Below, piece by piece: positions 53,928-61,681 of a DNA stretch of 64,000 nucleotides. The notes under the pieces were generated by a model that was given only the letters and a program-made list of their open reading frames with translations, did no database searches and was not told the origin of the DNA. The stretch covers positions 1,674,001 to 1,738,000 of the forward strand of contig CP182107.1 of assembly GCA_051122655.1 (NCBI GenBank), in the 5' to 3' direction. The DNA comes from Pasteurella sp030783905. GTDB lineage: Bacteria > Pseudomonadota > Gammaproteobacteria > Enterobacterales > Pasteurellaceae. The translations under genes were made by a program, and so were the position numbers. Positions within the stretch are counted from its first letter, which is position 1. Each line of letters begins with the position of its first letter.

Positions 53928-54907
53928 TCCAAAACCCAGCGCACTTTTATCGTGGGCGCTTTTCCGTCGCCCCAATGCTTGATTGGACAACCCGTCATTG
54001 CCGTTATTTTCACCGTCAATTTAGTCAGTATGCCTTACTCTATACCGAAATGGTGACCACGGGGGCGATTATTCATGCTAAATATGACCACCTTACATTT
54101 TCGCCAGCAGAAAACCCCGTGGCATTACAATTAGGCGGAAGCGATCCTGCCCAACTCGCCCAATGTGCAAAAGCTGCAGAACAACGTGGCTATACTGAAA
54201 TTAATCTGAATGTAGGCTGTCCTTCTGATCGGGTACAAAATGGTCTGTTCGGGGCGTGTTTAATGGCAAAGGCGGACTTGGTTGCTGACTGCGTGAAAGC
54301 CATGCAAGCCGAGGTAAAAATTCCGGTGACGGTGAAAACACGGATTGGCATTGATGACTTGGATAGTTATGCATTTCTATGTGACTTTGTGCAAACAGTA
54401 AATGAAGCAGGCTGTCAGGAATTTATCATTCACGCTCGCAAAGCGTGGCTTTCTGGCTTAAGCCCGAAAGAAAACCGTGAAATTCCTCCATTGGATTACG
54501 AACGGGTTTATCAACTCAAGCAGGATTTTCCTCACTTGTGCATGAGCATTAACGGTGGCATTAAAACGATTGAAGAAATGCAACAACATTTGCAATATAT
54601 GGACGGGGTGATGATTGGACGTGAGGCATACCAAAATCCAAGTTTGTTGGGGTATGTTGATCAAGCCTTATTTGACCCAACTCGCCCTATCGTCACCCCA
54701 CGAGAAGCAGTAGAAAAGATGTTCCCTTATATTGAACAACAACTCCGCCAAGGAGTGTATTTAAATCATGTCGTTCGCCATATGCTAGGTGCCTTCCAAG
54801 GTTGTAAAGGGGCGCGCCAATGGCGCCGCTATTTAAGTGAAAATGCACACAAAGCGGGGGCAGGCTTGGAAGTGGTCGAAAAAGCGTTAAGTTTTGTGGC
54901 ACACTAA
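53924..54907 (+). CDS. dusA: tRNA-dihydrouridine(20/20a) synthase
   Basis: 327 residues, FMN-dependent Dus family. FSVAPMLDWTTRHCRYFHRQ at the N-terminus and INLNVGCPSDRVQNGLFGACLM with catalytic Cys99 identify DusA. It reduces uridine at position 20 of tRNAs. ARKAWLSGLSPKENREIPPLDYE and the helical C-terminal RNA-binding domain are typical. The start overlaps the clcA stop (ATGA), so the two are coupled. Confidence 0.95.
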   Translation: MIQNPAHFYRGRFSVAPMLDWTTRHCRYFHRQFSQYALLYTEMVTTGAIIHAKYDHLTFSPAENPVALQLGGSDPAQLAQCAKAAEQRGYTEINLNVGCPSDRVQNGLFGACLMAKADLVADCVKAMQAEVKIPVTVKTRIGIDDLDSYAFLCDFVQTVNEAGCQEFIIHARKAWLSGLSPKENREIPPLDYERVYQLKQDFPHLCMSINGGIKTIEEMQQHLQYMDGVMIGREAYQNPSLLGYVDQALFDPTRPIVTPREAVEKMFPYIEQQLRQGVYLNHVVRHMLGAFQGCKGARQWRRYLSENAHKAGAGLEVVEKALSFVAH

Positions 54908-54980
54908 CCTTAAAAGAAAAAGGTATCCTAGACAAAAAGTAGGACTTTCATTCAAACGTTTTAAATGTGTTTAAAAAACT

Positions 54981-54989
54981 ACCGCACTT
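54981..54989 (-). repeat. DNA uptake signal core between dusA and pnuC
   Basis: Exact AAGTGCGGT on the minus strand in the convergent gap. Confidence 0.85.
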
Positions 54990-55024
54990 TAAAAAATAAA
55001 AAGGGCGCAAAATAAATTGCGCAC
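54990..55024 (-). terminator. Probable terminator of the yegU-yegV-pnuC operon
   Basis: On the minus strand TGCGCAA / TTGCGC stem with a short A+T loop, followed by CCTTTTTATTTTTT. It lies about 100 bp past the pnuC stop. Confidence 0.75.
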
Positions 55025-55124
55025 CTTAGTAAATTATCTTCTCTTAAGATTAAGCTTTACAAGCCTAGCAACATATCAAACGCATTGATGGTTTTTTCCT
55101 TTGTTTTGTAATTTTCTTTATAGG

Positions 55125-55817
55125 CTAATTTTGCACAGCTAACCGAGTAGAAATTTGTCGCCAGTTCCAGAAGCCGTAAATGCAGTTGAGTAAGTTAATA
55201 AAGTGCATCAGGATAATTAAACCAGAAGGTTCGTCGCCAGAAAAATACACCATAATCCACATAGCCACTTCTAACACATTCACCACAATCCACATAAACC
55301 ATTGTTCTGCATAGCGTTTCATATAGAGATAGCTGGCAATCACCGCAACAACGGTAGTGAGAGAATCCATGAAGGCGAAACTGCCGCCCATATATTTTAA
55401 GACTTCCGCATAAATGAAAATCCCTGCAATGGTGGCGATGGTGGTGATGAGCATTTCGTTTAGGCTCATTTTGCGAAATTCGACTTCCCCCGTACTGGCT
55501 AAATGATGTCGCCACAAATAGATGGCGGCGGCACTGATTGGAATGCTGTATAACATGTGGTACATCACTTCGCCGTAAAGCGGAATGCCATAACATTGCC
55601 ACGCATACATTGCACTATTAATAATAGCAAAATAGAGCCCTTCAATTTTCCCTTTTGCCCCCAATACGAGGTTGAGTGAGCTGGTGAGTGTCATAATTAA
55701 CATAAAGGTGGTTTCATCTTGCACAAACCAAGCACCCGTTTGGAATAACAGGACAAAGGCAAGCCAAGCACGTTCTTTCCAACTCCAATCACGGAAATAG
55801 TCGCTGATGATGTTCAT
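55125..55817 (-). CDS. pnuC: PnuC-family nicotinamide riboside transporter
   Basis: 230 residues, about seven membrane segments. LVLGAKGKIEGLYFAIINSAMYAWQCYGIPLYGEVMYHMLYSIPI and the C-terminal QWFMWIVVNVLEVAMWI plus FWNWRQI match PnuC, the facilitator that takes up nicotinamide riboside in Pasteurellaceae. Its ATG overlaps the stop of the kinase gene by 4 nt, so here it belongs to an operon with YegV- and YegU-like proteins. Substrate could therefore be nicotinamide riboside or another nucleoside; the family is confident, the substrate is not. Confidence 0.88.
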   Translation of the reverse strand: MNIISDYFRDWSWKERAWLAFVLLFQTGAWFVQDETTFMLIMTLTSSLNLVLGAKGKIEGLYFAIINSAMYAWQCYGIPLYGEVMYHMLYSIPISAAAIYLWRHHLASTGEVEFRKMSLNEMLITTIATIAGIFIYAEVLKYMGGSFAFMDSLTTVVAVIASYLYMKRYAEQWFMWIVVNVLEVAMWIMVYFSGDEPSGLIILMHFINLLNCIYGFWNWRQISTRLAVQN

Positions 55818-56719
55818 CTATTAATACTCCATTTTAAGAATGTTTTATGATCCACTGTTGCGCCTTCAACGCCGACAATGGCACTGGCGATACGATTAGC
55901 TTGTTGTAACGCACGCTCCCACGGCTCCCCTTTGCTGAGGTATGCCATTAAGGCGGCAATATGACTGTCTCCTGCTCCAACCGTATCAACAACCTGAGTA
56001 GGCACAGGCAGAATGAAGGTGGTTTGCTGGTTTTGATGCCAAGCCGCGCCTTCCGATCCAAGCGTTACCACAATATGATTTTGGTTTTTTGCATAAAGCA
56101 ATGACATCGCAGAAGTGAGCGATGTGGTGTGGGTATATTGTAATATTTCCTTGCGGTTTAAATGCACAATGGGTTTTAAGGCAAACAGACGATCCATCAC
56201 CGTTTCATCAATGGCATTGATGACAGGACCCGGTGCAAACACAATCTGAGTGGTGGTGTTGTGCAGTGATTGGGTTAGCCAATCGACGATAATGTGCCCA
56301 CTTTGCCCCGTCATTTGATAGCCGACTAAATAGATATAGGCATATTGATTTGCGTTGATCTGTGCTAACCACTCTCGTTTGAAGGTGCCTTCCACGCCTT
56401 CTACGGTAATAAAGGTTCTTTCGCCATTCTGTTCAATGAGACAAAGACAATAACCATTATCCGCACTAGCATCTTCTTGATAACGGTAACCACCTTGCTG
56501 TAAAGCGTGTTTGATGATATTGGCATAAATCCCTTGTCCAACAGGGACGCATAATTCGTGTGGCACTTTTAAATGTGTCAGCATACTGGCCACATTAAAA
56601 GCACAGCCGCCTACCACCGATTTTGTTGCTTTACACAGTACATCATCACCGCGTTGTGGCAGTTTATCTAGCCACATCATGTGATCCACAATGACCGCAC
56701 CAATGAGTAATATTTTCAT
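55814..56719 (-). CDS. yegV: PfkB-family kinase, YegV-like
   Basis: 301 residues. SVVGGCAFNVASML, VPVGQGIYANIIKHAL, DNGYCLCLIEQNGERTF and the catalytic VDTVGAGDSH are shared, as I recall them, with E. coli YegV, a predicted nucleoside or sugar kinase of unknown substrate. Located between the yegU-like gene (15 bp) and pnuC (4-nt overlap). In E. coli, YegT (a nucleoside transporter), YegU and YegV form an operon; here PnuC takes the place of YegT. Confidence 0.82.
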   Translation of the reverse strand: MKILLIGAVIVDHMMWLDKLPQRGDDVLCKATKSVVGGCAFNVASMLTHLKVPHELCVPVGQGIYANIIKHALQQGGYRYQEDASADNGYCLCLIEQNGERTFITVEGVEGTFKREWLAQINANQYAYIYLVGYQMTGQSGHIIVDWLTQSLHNTTTQIVFAPGPVINAIDETVMDRLFALKPIVHLNRKEILQYTHTTSLTSAMSLLYAKNQNHIVVTLGSEGAAWHQNQQTTFILPVPTQVVDTVGAGDSHIAALMAYLSKGEPWERALQQANRIASAIVGVEGATVDHKTFLKWSINR

Positions 56720-56734
56720 TTCGTACCATGTCCT

Positions 56735-57871
56735 TTAGGTTGAGGCTAATAATTGACGACCTGCTAGCAGAATATTGACATAGGCATCAAAATCAATGTC
56801 ATTTTGTGTACAGAGTAACGCACGCCATGCGGGGTTAAATTGACTCAATCCTGTAAACGCCCCACAAATCGCCGTTGCCATCGCACCGATGGTGTCCGTA
56901 TCCCCACCTAAATTGGCACATAAATAACTGCATACATTGGGATCTTGAGCATAGTAGGCGAGGGAAATGGCGGCGGGAACAGATTCGATAATTTGCACAC
57001 CTGTGCCCACAATATCGTAGATTTTTTGCAAAAATGCCTCGTCAATTGACCGATTACGATGGACTATTGAGGGAATTTTTGACCAATTTTTTTGCTTTTC
57101 TACCGCACTTTTTGAGGATGTTCGCATTGCCAGCCGTCTGTTTTCTTCCGCTTGGACATACTGTGCACGATAAGTACGGGCCAGTTCCACGCCGAGTGCG
57201 GTGCGTTCACGCAAACGGGCACTAAAGGTTTCTGCCCCTTTGGCATAACCTAGGGGTTCCACTGCCAGCACATCTTGTAGGACGAGATCGAAATCATCGT
57301 GCACAATGGCAGAGGCGACCCCCATCGCAATCATCGCCGCCCCGGCAATGGCAACATCGCTAGTATGAGTAGCTTCTGTCACCGCATACACATAATCCAC
57401 CAGTTTTTGAGGGTTTTGTGGCAAAAAACAGGCCCCCAGTGGGGCAATACGCATCGCTGATCCATTTGATAAGGCTTGATCGGTGAAAACTTTCGCATTT
57501 TTCCCTTCTCGAAAGGCGGCCAATGCCACTTTACTGGTCGGACCTAAGAGATTTTTTTCAAAGGCATTTTCTTTTTCTGCCCACGCCAGTAAACGTGCTG
57601 CAATATCTTTGGGATTGGGGACGAAATGCGTTGCTTGTAACGAGTCTAATAAGATTAAAGCTTGTGCGGTGTCATCGGTGAATTGTCCTTTCGCATAATA
57701 AGCTGCTACGTCATTGTCTGCTGGCCCCTCTAACATCTCCGTAATGAGCCCACCAAAATAGTGGCGAGCTTTCTTCTTGCCCCAGAGTTCCGCAGGCATC
57801 CCCATGGCATCACCCAACGCTTGTCCAAATAAGGCGCCTGCGACCTTGTCATGTAATATATACGCTTTCAT
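56735..57871 (-). CDS. yegU: ADP-ribosylglycohydrolase-family protein, YegU-like
   Basis: 378 residues from the ATG at 57871; an upstream in-frame start at 57922 would add 17 unsupported residues. GALFGQALGDAMGMPAELW, GQFTDDTAQALIL (metal-binding Thr-Asp-Asp) and the C-terminal LGGDTDTIGAMATAICGAFTG are the ARH hallmarks. It matches E. coli YegU from memory but is about 44 residues longer, mostly in one segment (roughly residues 234-270) that includes a USS-encoded KSAV. ARH enzymes remove ADP-ribose from proteins or small molecules; the YegU substrate is unknown. First gene of the operon. Confidence 0.85.
   Translation of the reverse strand: MKAYILHDKVAGALFGQALGDAMGMPAELWGKKKARHYFGGLITEMLEGPADNDVAAYYAKGQFTDDTAQALILLDSLQATHFVPNPKDIAARLLAWAEKENAFEKNLLGPTSKVALAAFREGKNAKVFTDQALSNGSAMRIAPLGACFLPQNPQKLVDYVYAVTEATHTSDVAIAGAAMIAMGVASAIVHDDFDLVLQDVLAVEPLGYAKGAETFSARLRERTALGVELARTYRAQYVQAEENRRLAMRTSSKSAVEKQKNWSKIPSIVHRNRSIDEAFLQKIYDIVGTGVQIIESVPAAISLAYYAQDPNVCSYLCANLGGDTDTIGAMATAICGAFTGLSQFNPAWRALLCTQNDIDFDAYVNILLAGRQLLAST
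57102..57110 (-). repeat. DNA uptake signal core inside the yegU-like gene
   Basis: Exact AAGTGCGGT on the minus strand. It lies in the segment that appears to be an insertion relative to E. coli YegU. Confidence 0.85.
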
Positions 57872-58037
57872 TTCACCAAAAAAACCAAATAAAAAACGAA
57901 ATATATAGCACAAATACCACATTGTCCAGTAAGCGATAACGATTTATCCGCCACACTAAAAAGACAATCGCCCATCTAGGCATAGCGACGCCGACTTATG
58001 GGTTTAGTCTCATTCCCATGGTTGCGTATACAAAATA

Positions 58038-58096
58038 AAAATCTGCACCTTAATCAGTGGGACATTGAGTCCAACTTTTGGGGTGCAGATCCAATC
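58038..58096 (-). terminator. Terminator after the permease, built on an IS3-type end sequence
   Basis: On the minus strand ATCTGCACC (58082-58090) pairs with GGTGCAGAT (58041-58049), followed by TTTTATTTTG. The arm and loop read CTGCACCCCAAAAGTTGGAC, which resembles the terminal inverted repeat of IS3-family (IS150-group) elements. No transposase remains. Confidence 0.65.
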
Positions 58097-58127
58097 TTTT
58101 GGCTTCTTTTTATTTTAGGTTGAAAGC

Positions 58128-59354
58128 TTAACCTTTAAATGCAGGTAACATGCCAAACATCGCTAAGAAGTGGAAGAGTGCAGTCACTATACCAAACACG
58201 ATGACAATGACGATCGTGGCATTGCCTCCACCGACCATAAAGCCCCTTTGTCCATTTGGCATACTACGTGATTTTTTGGCTAACAAAGCGGGAATAATAC
58301 AGGTCCAAATAGTTGCTACCGCGCCCGCATAACCAATTGCTTTTAAGAAACCTAATGGGTAAGCAACGGAAAGGAGTAGTGGGGGTAAGAATGTCACTGC
58401 CCAAGACTTCGCCCGTCCTTCTTTCGTGTTATCAAATTTAAAGAAATCCGCTAAGAAATCAAACACGCCTAAACCGACACCAATAAATGACGATAAAATA
58501 GCCGCAATAGAAAACGCATTAATCGCCTGTTTGACTGAGGCCGATTCAATCACATTGCCCAATGCACCGAGTAATACGTCTAAATTTCCATCACTGGCTA
58601 ATACGGGGGCAAATTGATCACGTGGTAAGTTTCCAAAAATTGATACGACCCATAAAAGATAAAGGGTTAATGCTATTCCTGTTCCACCTAAAATTGCATA
58701 TTTTGCTTTACGTTCCTCACCATAGTAGGCCCGCATTGTAGCGACAGAATGATGATAACCAAAGGAAGTTAGGGCAACCGGCAATAATCCCATGGCATAC
58801 ATTGCATAATTCGATTCGGTCCCTTTGCTATCAAATAGGGTGGCTAAATCAATATTGACGGTTAAACCAAAAACACTCAAGAGAAATGAAAGCGCCATAA
58901 AGATGATAAGTAAAACAGAAACACGGTCAACAATACGGGTTGAATGCCAAACAAAAAAGGAAAAAACAAGGACAAAAATCACTGACCAAATACGCGAATC
59001 GAGTTCAACATAGGGCGCGGCTAACCCGTTTAAAATACCGCCTGATGCAGTAGTATATGCATATAACAAAATCCCCCCGACAAAATACACGGCAAGGTTA
59101 TTGATTATATTGACCGAATTACCGAGCATATTTTTTGTTACGGTATTAAATGAGGCTCGTAAATCATAATGCTTATAGGCTTCGAGTAATAACCAACCTG
59201 AAATCGTCATGGTAAACATGGTAAAACAGATGGTAAGAATGGACCAAATTGTCCACGCGCCAGCCCCAGAACTTGGTAAGCCTAGCATTCCCGCACCGAC
59301 ACACACACTGGCAATAATGCAGGCACCACCGAAAATGGAAGGTGTCTTTTTCAT
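58128..59354 (-). CDS. tnaB: Aromatic amino acid permease (Mtr/TnaB/TyrP family)
   Basis: 408 residues, about eleven membrane segments, HAAAP family. The N-terminal PSIFGGACIIASVCVGAGMLGLPSSGAGAW and SFGYHHSVATMRAYYGEERK are characteristic. It lies 73 bp downstream of tnaA on the same strand, the place of the tryptophan permease TnaB in E. coli, so tryptophan is the likely cargo. Mtr and TyrP are close relatives and cannot be excluded from sequence alone. A hairpin terminator precedes it. Confidence 0.82.
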   Translation of the reverse strand: MKKTPSIFGGACIIASVCVGAGMLGLPSSGAGAWTIWSILTICFTMFTMTISGWLLLEAYKHYDLRASFNTVTKNMLGNSVNIINNLAVYFVGGILLYAYTTASGGILNGLAAPYVELDSRIWSVIFVLVFSFFVWHSTRIVDRVSVLLIIFMALSFLLSVFGLTVNIDLATLFDSKGTESNYAMYAMGLLPVALTSFGYHHSVATMRAYYGEERKAKYAILGGTGIALTLYLLWVVSIFGNLPRDQFAPVLASDGNLDVLLGALGNVIESASVKQAINAFSIAAILSSFIGVGLGVFDFLADFFKFDNTKEGRAKSWAVTFLPPLLLSVAYPLGFLKAIGYAGAVATIWTCIIPALLAKKSRSMPNGQRGFMVGGGNATIVIVIVFGIVTALFHFLAMFGMLPAFKG

Positions 59355-59382
59355 AATGCGTTTCCTTTCAAATCAAATAGAA

Positions 59383-59420
59383 TAAAAAAATGCAGTTTCT
59401 CATCGCTCAGAAACTGCATT
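59383..59420 (-). terminator. Terminator between tnaA and the permease gene
   Basis: 12-bp perfect inverted repeat AATGCAGTTTCT / AGAAACTGCATT (59389-59400, 59409-59420), followed on the minus strand by TTTTTATTC. It begins 8 bp past the tnaA stop and probably limits permease expression. Confidence 0.85.
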
Positions 59421-59427
59421 AATGTCG

Positions 59428-60843
59428 TTATACTTCTGTTAAGCGTGCCGTGAAGTGACGTAACACTTTCGGCTCATAAGTAAAGGTTAATCCTTTAATA
59501 TTTTCCGCATTTTCTTTCACCTGTTTAAATGCTTCAATAATGAAATCCATATGCGTTTGGGTATAGGTCGCACGCGGAATAGTTAAACGCAATAACTCTG
59601 CTGGACATGGTAATTGTTGACCGGTTTTTGGATCACGACCCAATAAGAATGAACCAATTTCTACTGCACGAATCCCTGCGACTTTATAAAGTTCACAAGC
59701 TAGGGCTTGTGCTGGGAATTGCTCAGCTGGGATATGTGGTAATAATTTTCCTGCATCGACAAACGCTGCGTGACCACCCGGTTGTTGGCATACGACACCA
59801 ATCGCTTCTAACCCATTCACTAAATATTCAATTTGATTAATACGATAAGCCAACCACTCTTGACGCATACCGTCGCGTAAGCCCACCGCTAAACGTTCCA
59901 TGGCCCCCCCTTCTAAACCACCATAGGTTGGGAAACCTTCTTGCACAACACAAAGAGTACGGCATTCGTTATATACTTCTTCCATGGATTTATCTTTAAA
60001 GCAAAGCAAGCCCCCCATTGGCACCATTGCATCTTTTTTCGCAGACATGGCTAATGCATCGGCATATTTATAGCTTTCATAGGTGATTTGCTCGATTGTC
60101 CATTCTTTATAACCTGGCTCACGTTGTTGAATAAAATACGCATTTTCAGCAAAACGTGCCGAGTCCATGACCACTGGAATGTCGTATTTTTTCGCAATGT
60201 CATACATAGCACGCATATTGGCCAATGAAACCGGTTGCCCCCCTGCTGAATTACACGTAATGGTGCATACAATATAAGGAACATTTTCTGCCCCGACTTC
60301 TTGAATCCCTTGCTCTAATTTTTCAAGATCGAAGTCGCCTTTGAAATCTGCATTCACACTGGTATCAAACGCTTCTTTGGTATAAACATTACGCACTGTT
60401 GCACCATTGATTTGGCTATGACCTTGAGTGGTATCAAAGAAATAGTTAGAGAACACCACCATTTTGCTCCGATCTAAGCCTTTTTCTTGCTCACGTTTTT
60501 TAATTAAAACGGGAATATAAATTTGTTCTGCACCGCGCCCTTGGTGAGTTGGGATCGTATAGTCATAACCAAAAATCTCTTTCACGGCTTTGGTTAACGC
60601 ATGATAACTGCGACTACCACTGTAAGCTTCATCGCCACGTAACATCGCGGCTTGCATGTCCTGTGTTACTGCACCTGTGCCACTATCAGTTAAGAGGTCA
60701 ATAAACACATCTTCACTGTCCAATAAGAACGGATTCATACCCGCTTTTAAAATCGCCTCTTCACGGTGTGCACGGGTGGTTCTTTTCACTGGCTCAATGA
60801 CACGAATACGAAACGGTTCTGGTAAATGTTTGAAGTTTTCCAT
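59428..60843 (-). CDS. tnaA: Tryptophanase
   Basis: 471 residues from the ATG at 60843, the same length as E. coli TnaA; the AAGGA ribosome-binding site favours this start over a TTG two codons earlier. It splits tryptophan to indole, pyruvate and ammonia. PLP-binding Lys lies in ALAMSAKKDAMVPMGG; TDSGTGAVTQDMQAAMLRGDEAY and YIPTHQGRGAEQ-like segments are conserved. A tnaC-like leader peptide lies upstream and a CRP site beyond it. Confidence 0.97.
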   Translation of the reverse strand: MENFKHLPEPFRIRVIEPVKRTTRAHREEAILKAGMNPFLLDSEDVFIDLLTDSGTGAVTQDMQAAMLRGDEAYSGSRSYHALTKAVKEIFGYDYTIPTHQGRGAEQIYIPVLIKKREQEKGLDRSKMVVFSNYFFDTTQGHSQINGATVRNVYTKEAFDTSVNADFKGDFDLEKLEQGIQEVGAENVPYIVCTITCNSAGGQPVSLANMRAMYDIAKKYDIPVVMDSARFAENAYFIQQREPGYKEWTIEQITYESYKYADALAMSAKKDAMVPMGGLLCFKDKSMEEVYNECRTLCVVQEGFPTYGGLEGGAMERLAVGLRDGMRQEWLAYRINQIEYLVNGLEAIGVVCQQPGGHAAFVDAGKLLPHIPAEQFPAQALACELYKVAGIRAVEIGSFLLGRDPKTGQQLPCPAELLRLTIPRATYTQTHMDFIIEAFKQVKENAENIKGLTFTYEPKVLRHFTARLTEV

Positions 60844-60931
60844 AAGCAAATCCTTAACATGAAGATAAAAGAAGAGAGAAATAAATTGAGATTTATTCCG
60901 ATAAAAATATTAACAATACGAAATAATAGGA

Positions 60932-61012
60932 TTAGCGCGTTATGGGAAAAAAGAAAGACAGTTTTGGATCAACAATAATCCAAACTTGATTAGGAGATAA
61001 GATCGACATCAT
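60932..61012 (-). CDS. tnaC: Tryptophanase leader peptide TnaC
   Basis: 26 residues, starting with two Met codons, SD AAAGGG 7 bp upstream. Trp11, Asp15 and Pro23 have exactly the same mutual spacing as Trp12, Asp16 and Pro24 of E. coli TnaC, the residues needed for tryptophan-dependent ribosome stalling. Unlike E. coli, three residues (ITR) follow the proline before a TAA stop. The gap to tnaA is 88 bp. Stalling is predicted to shield the following transcript from Rho. Too short for routine gene calling. Confidence 0.82.
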   Translation of the reverse strand: MMSILSPNQVWIIVDPKLSFFFPITR

Positions 61013-61121
61013 AACATTACCCTTTTTAAAGTAATAACAGATAACAACTTATTGTTGAGAATGACTCTCGAACATAAAGTAACCACCTGTACAAAATTTG
61101 TCATCTTAAAAATACTCGAGT

Positions 61122-61137
61122 TGTGAGTAAAATCACA
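61122..61137. promoter_or_regulatory. Perfect CRP site upstream of the tna operon
   Basis: TGTGAGTAAAATCACA fits the CRP consensus exactly. It lies 110-125 bp upstream of tnaC; a TACTTT-like -10 near 61076-61081 would give class I spacing as in E. coli tnaA. Confidence 0.78.
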
Positions 61138-61250
61138 AAAATTGCGCTTTCAAACAGAAACATTTCACTCTAGTATTAAAATAGTATATAAAGATAAAGT
61201 GCTTTTATTTCAAAATGATATAAATAATTGGGTTAATTATATTCAAATGT

Positions 61251-61256
61251 TATACT
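61251..61256 (+). promoter_or_regulatory. Candidate -10 box of the oad operon
   Basis: TATACT with a poor -35 (TTGGGT at 61228-61233, 17-bp spacer), about 155 bp before oadG. The 560 bases between tnaA and oadG hold tnaC, the CRP site, this box and a USS. Confidence 0.45.
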
Positions 61257-61320
61257 GAATCTTTCGTAACCAAATGAAGTAGAAATTTTGACCTAGACCA
61301 AGAAAACTTTGATTAAATCA

Positions 61321-61329
61321 ACCGCACTT
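61321..61329 (-). repeat. DNA uptake signal core upstream of oadG
   Basis: Exact AAGTGCGGT on the minus strand. Confidence 0.85.
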
Positions 61330-61410
61330 CTTTTTTGTGACTGATATCAAATTTTTTATGTTAGAAAAGAAGTAATATTCCACATTATTATGTAAAAAAA
61401 GGAGCCAAAC

Positions 61411-61662
61411 ATGACAAATGCAGAACTTCTGCAAGAAGGCATTAATCTAATGTTTGCTGGCGTTGGATTTGTAATGCTATTTTTGTTCATTCTTATTTAC
61501 GCTATCGAATTGATGTCTAAACTGGTCAATACATTCTTTCCAGAACCCGTAAAAGCACCTTCAACGAAACCTATTCAAACCGACAATCATGATTTAGACC
61601 GTTTACGTCCCGTTATCGTTGCCGCGATTACACATCATCGTCGCCAACAAGGGCTAAAATAA
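61411..61662 (+). CDS. oadG: Oxaloacetate decarboxylase gamma subunit
   Basis: 83 residues with one N-terminal membrane helix (LMFAGVGFVMLFLFILIYAIEL) and a short hydrophilic tail ending RPVIVAAITHHRRQQG. This is the small anchor of the Na+-pumping oxaloacetate decarboxylase, linking the alpha and beta subunits and binding zinc. AAAGGAG precedes the ATG. 19 bp to oadA. Confidence 0.9.
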   Translation: MTNAELLQEGINLMFAGVGFVMLFLFILIYAIELMSKLVNTFFPEPVKAPSTKPIQTDNHDLDRLRPVIVAAITHHRRQQGLK

Positions 61663-61681
61663 CTCACAAAGGAAATTAGAA

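Noticed and set aside
57923..58037. Slightly G+C-richer stretch between the yegU-like gene and the permease terminator, considered as a tRNA or attachment site
   Set aside because: No cloverleaf could be drawn and no flanking direct repeat was seen; it is treated as plain intergenic DNA.
61308..61322. TTGATTAAATCAA resembling an FNR box upstream of oadG
   Set aside because: The half-sites are separated by 3 nt, not the required 4, so FNR binding is doubtful.
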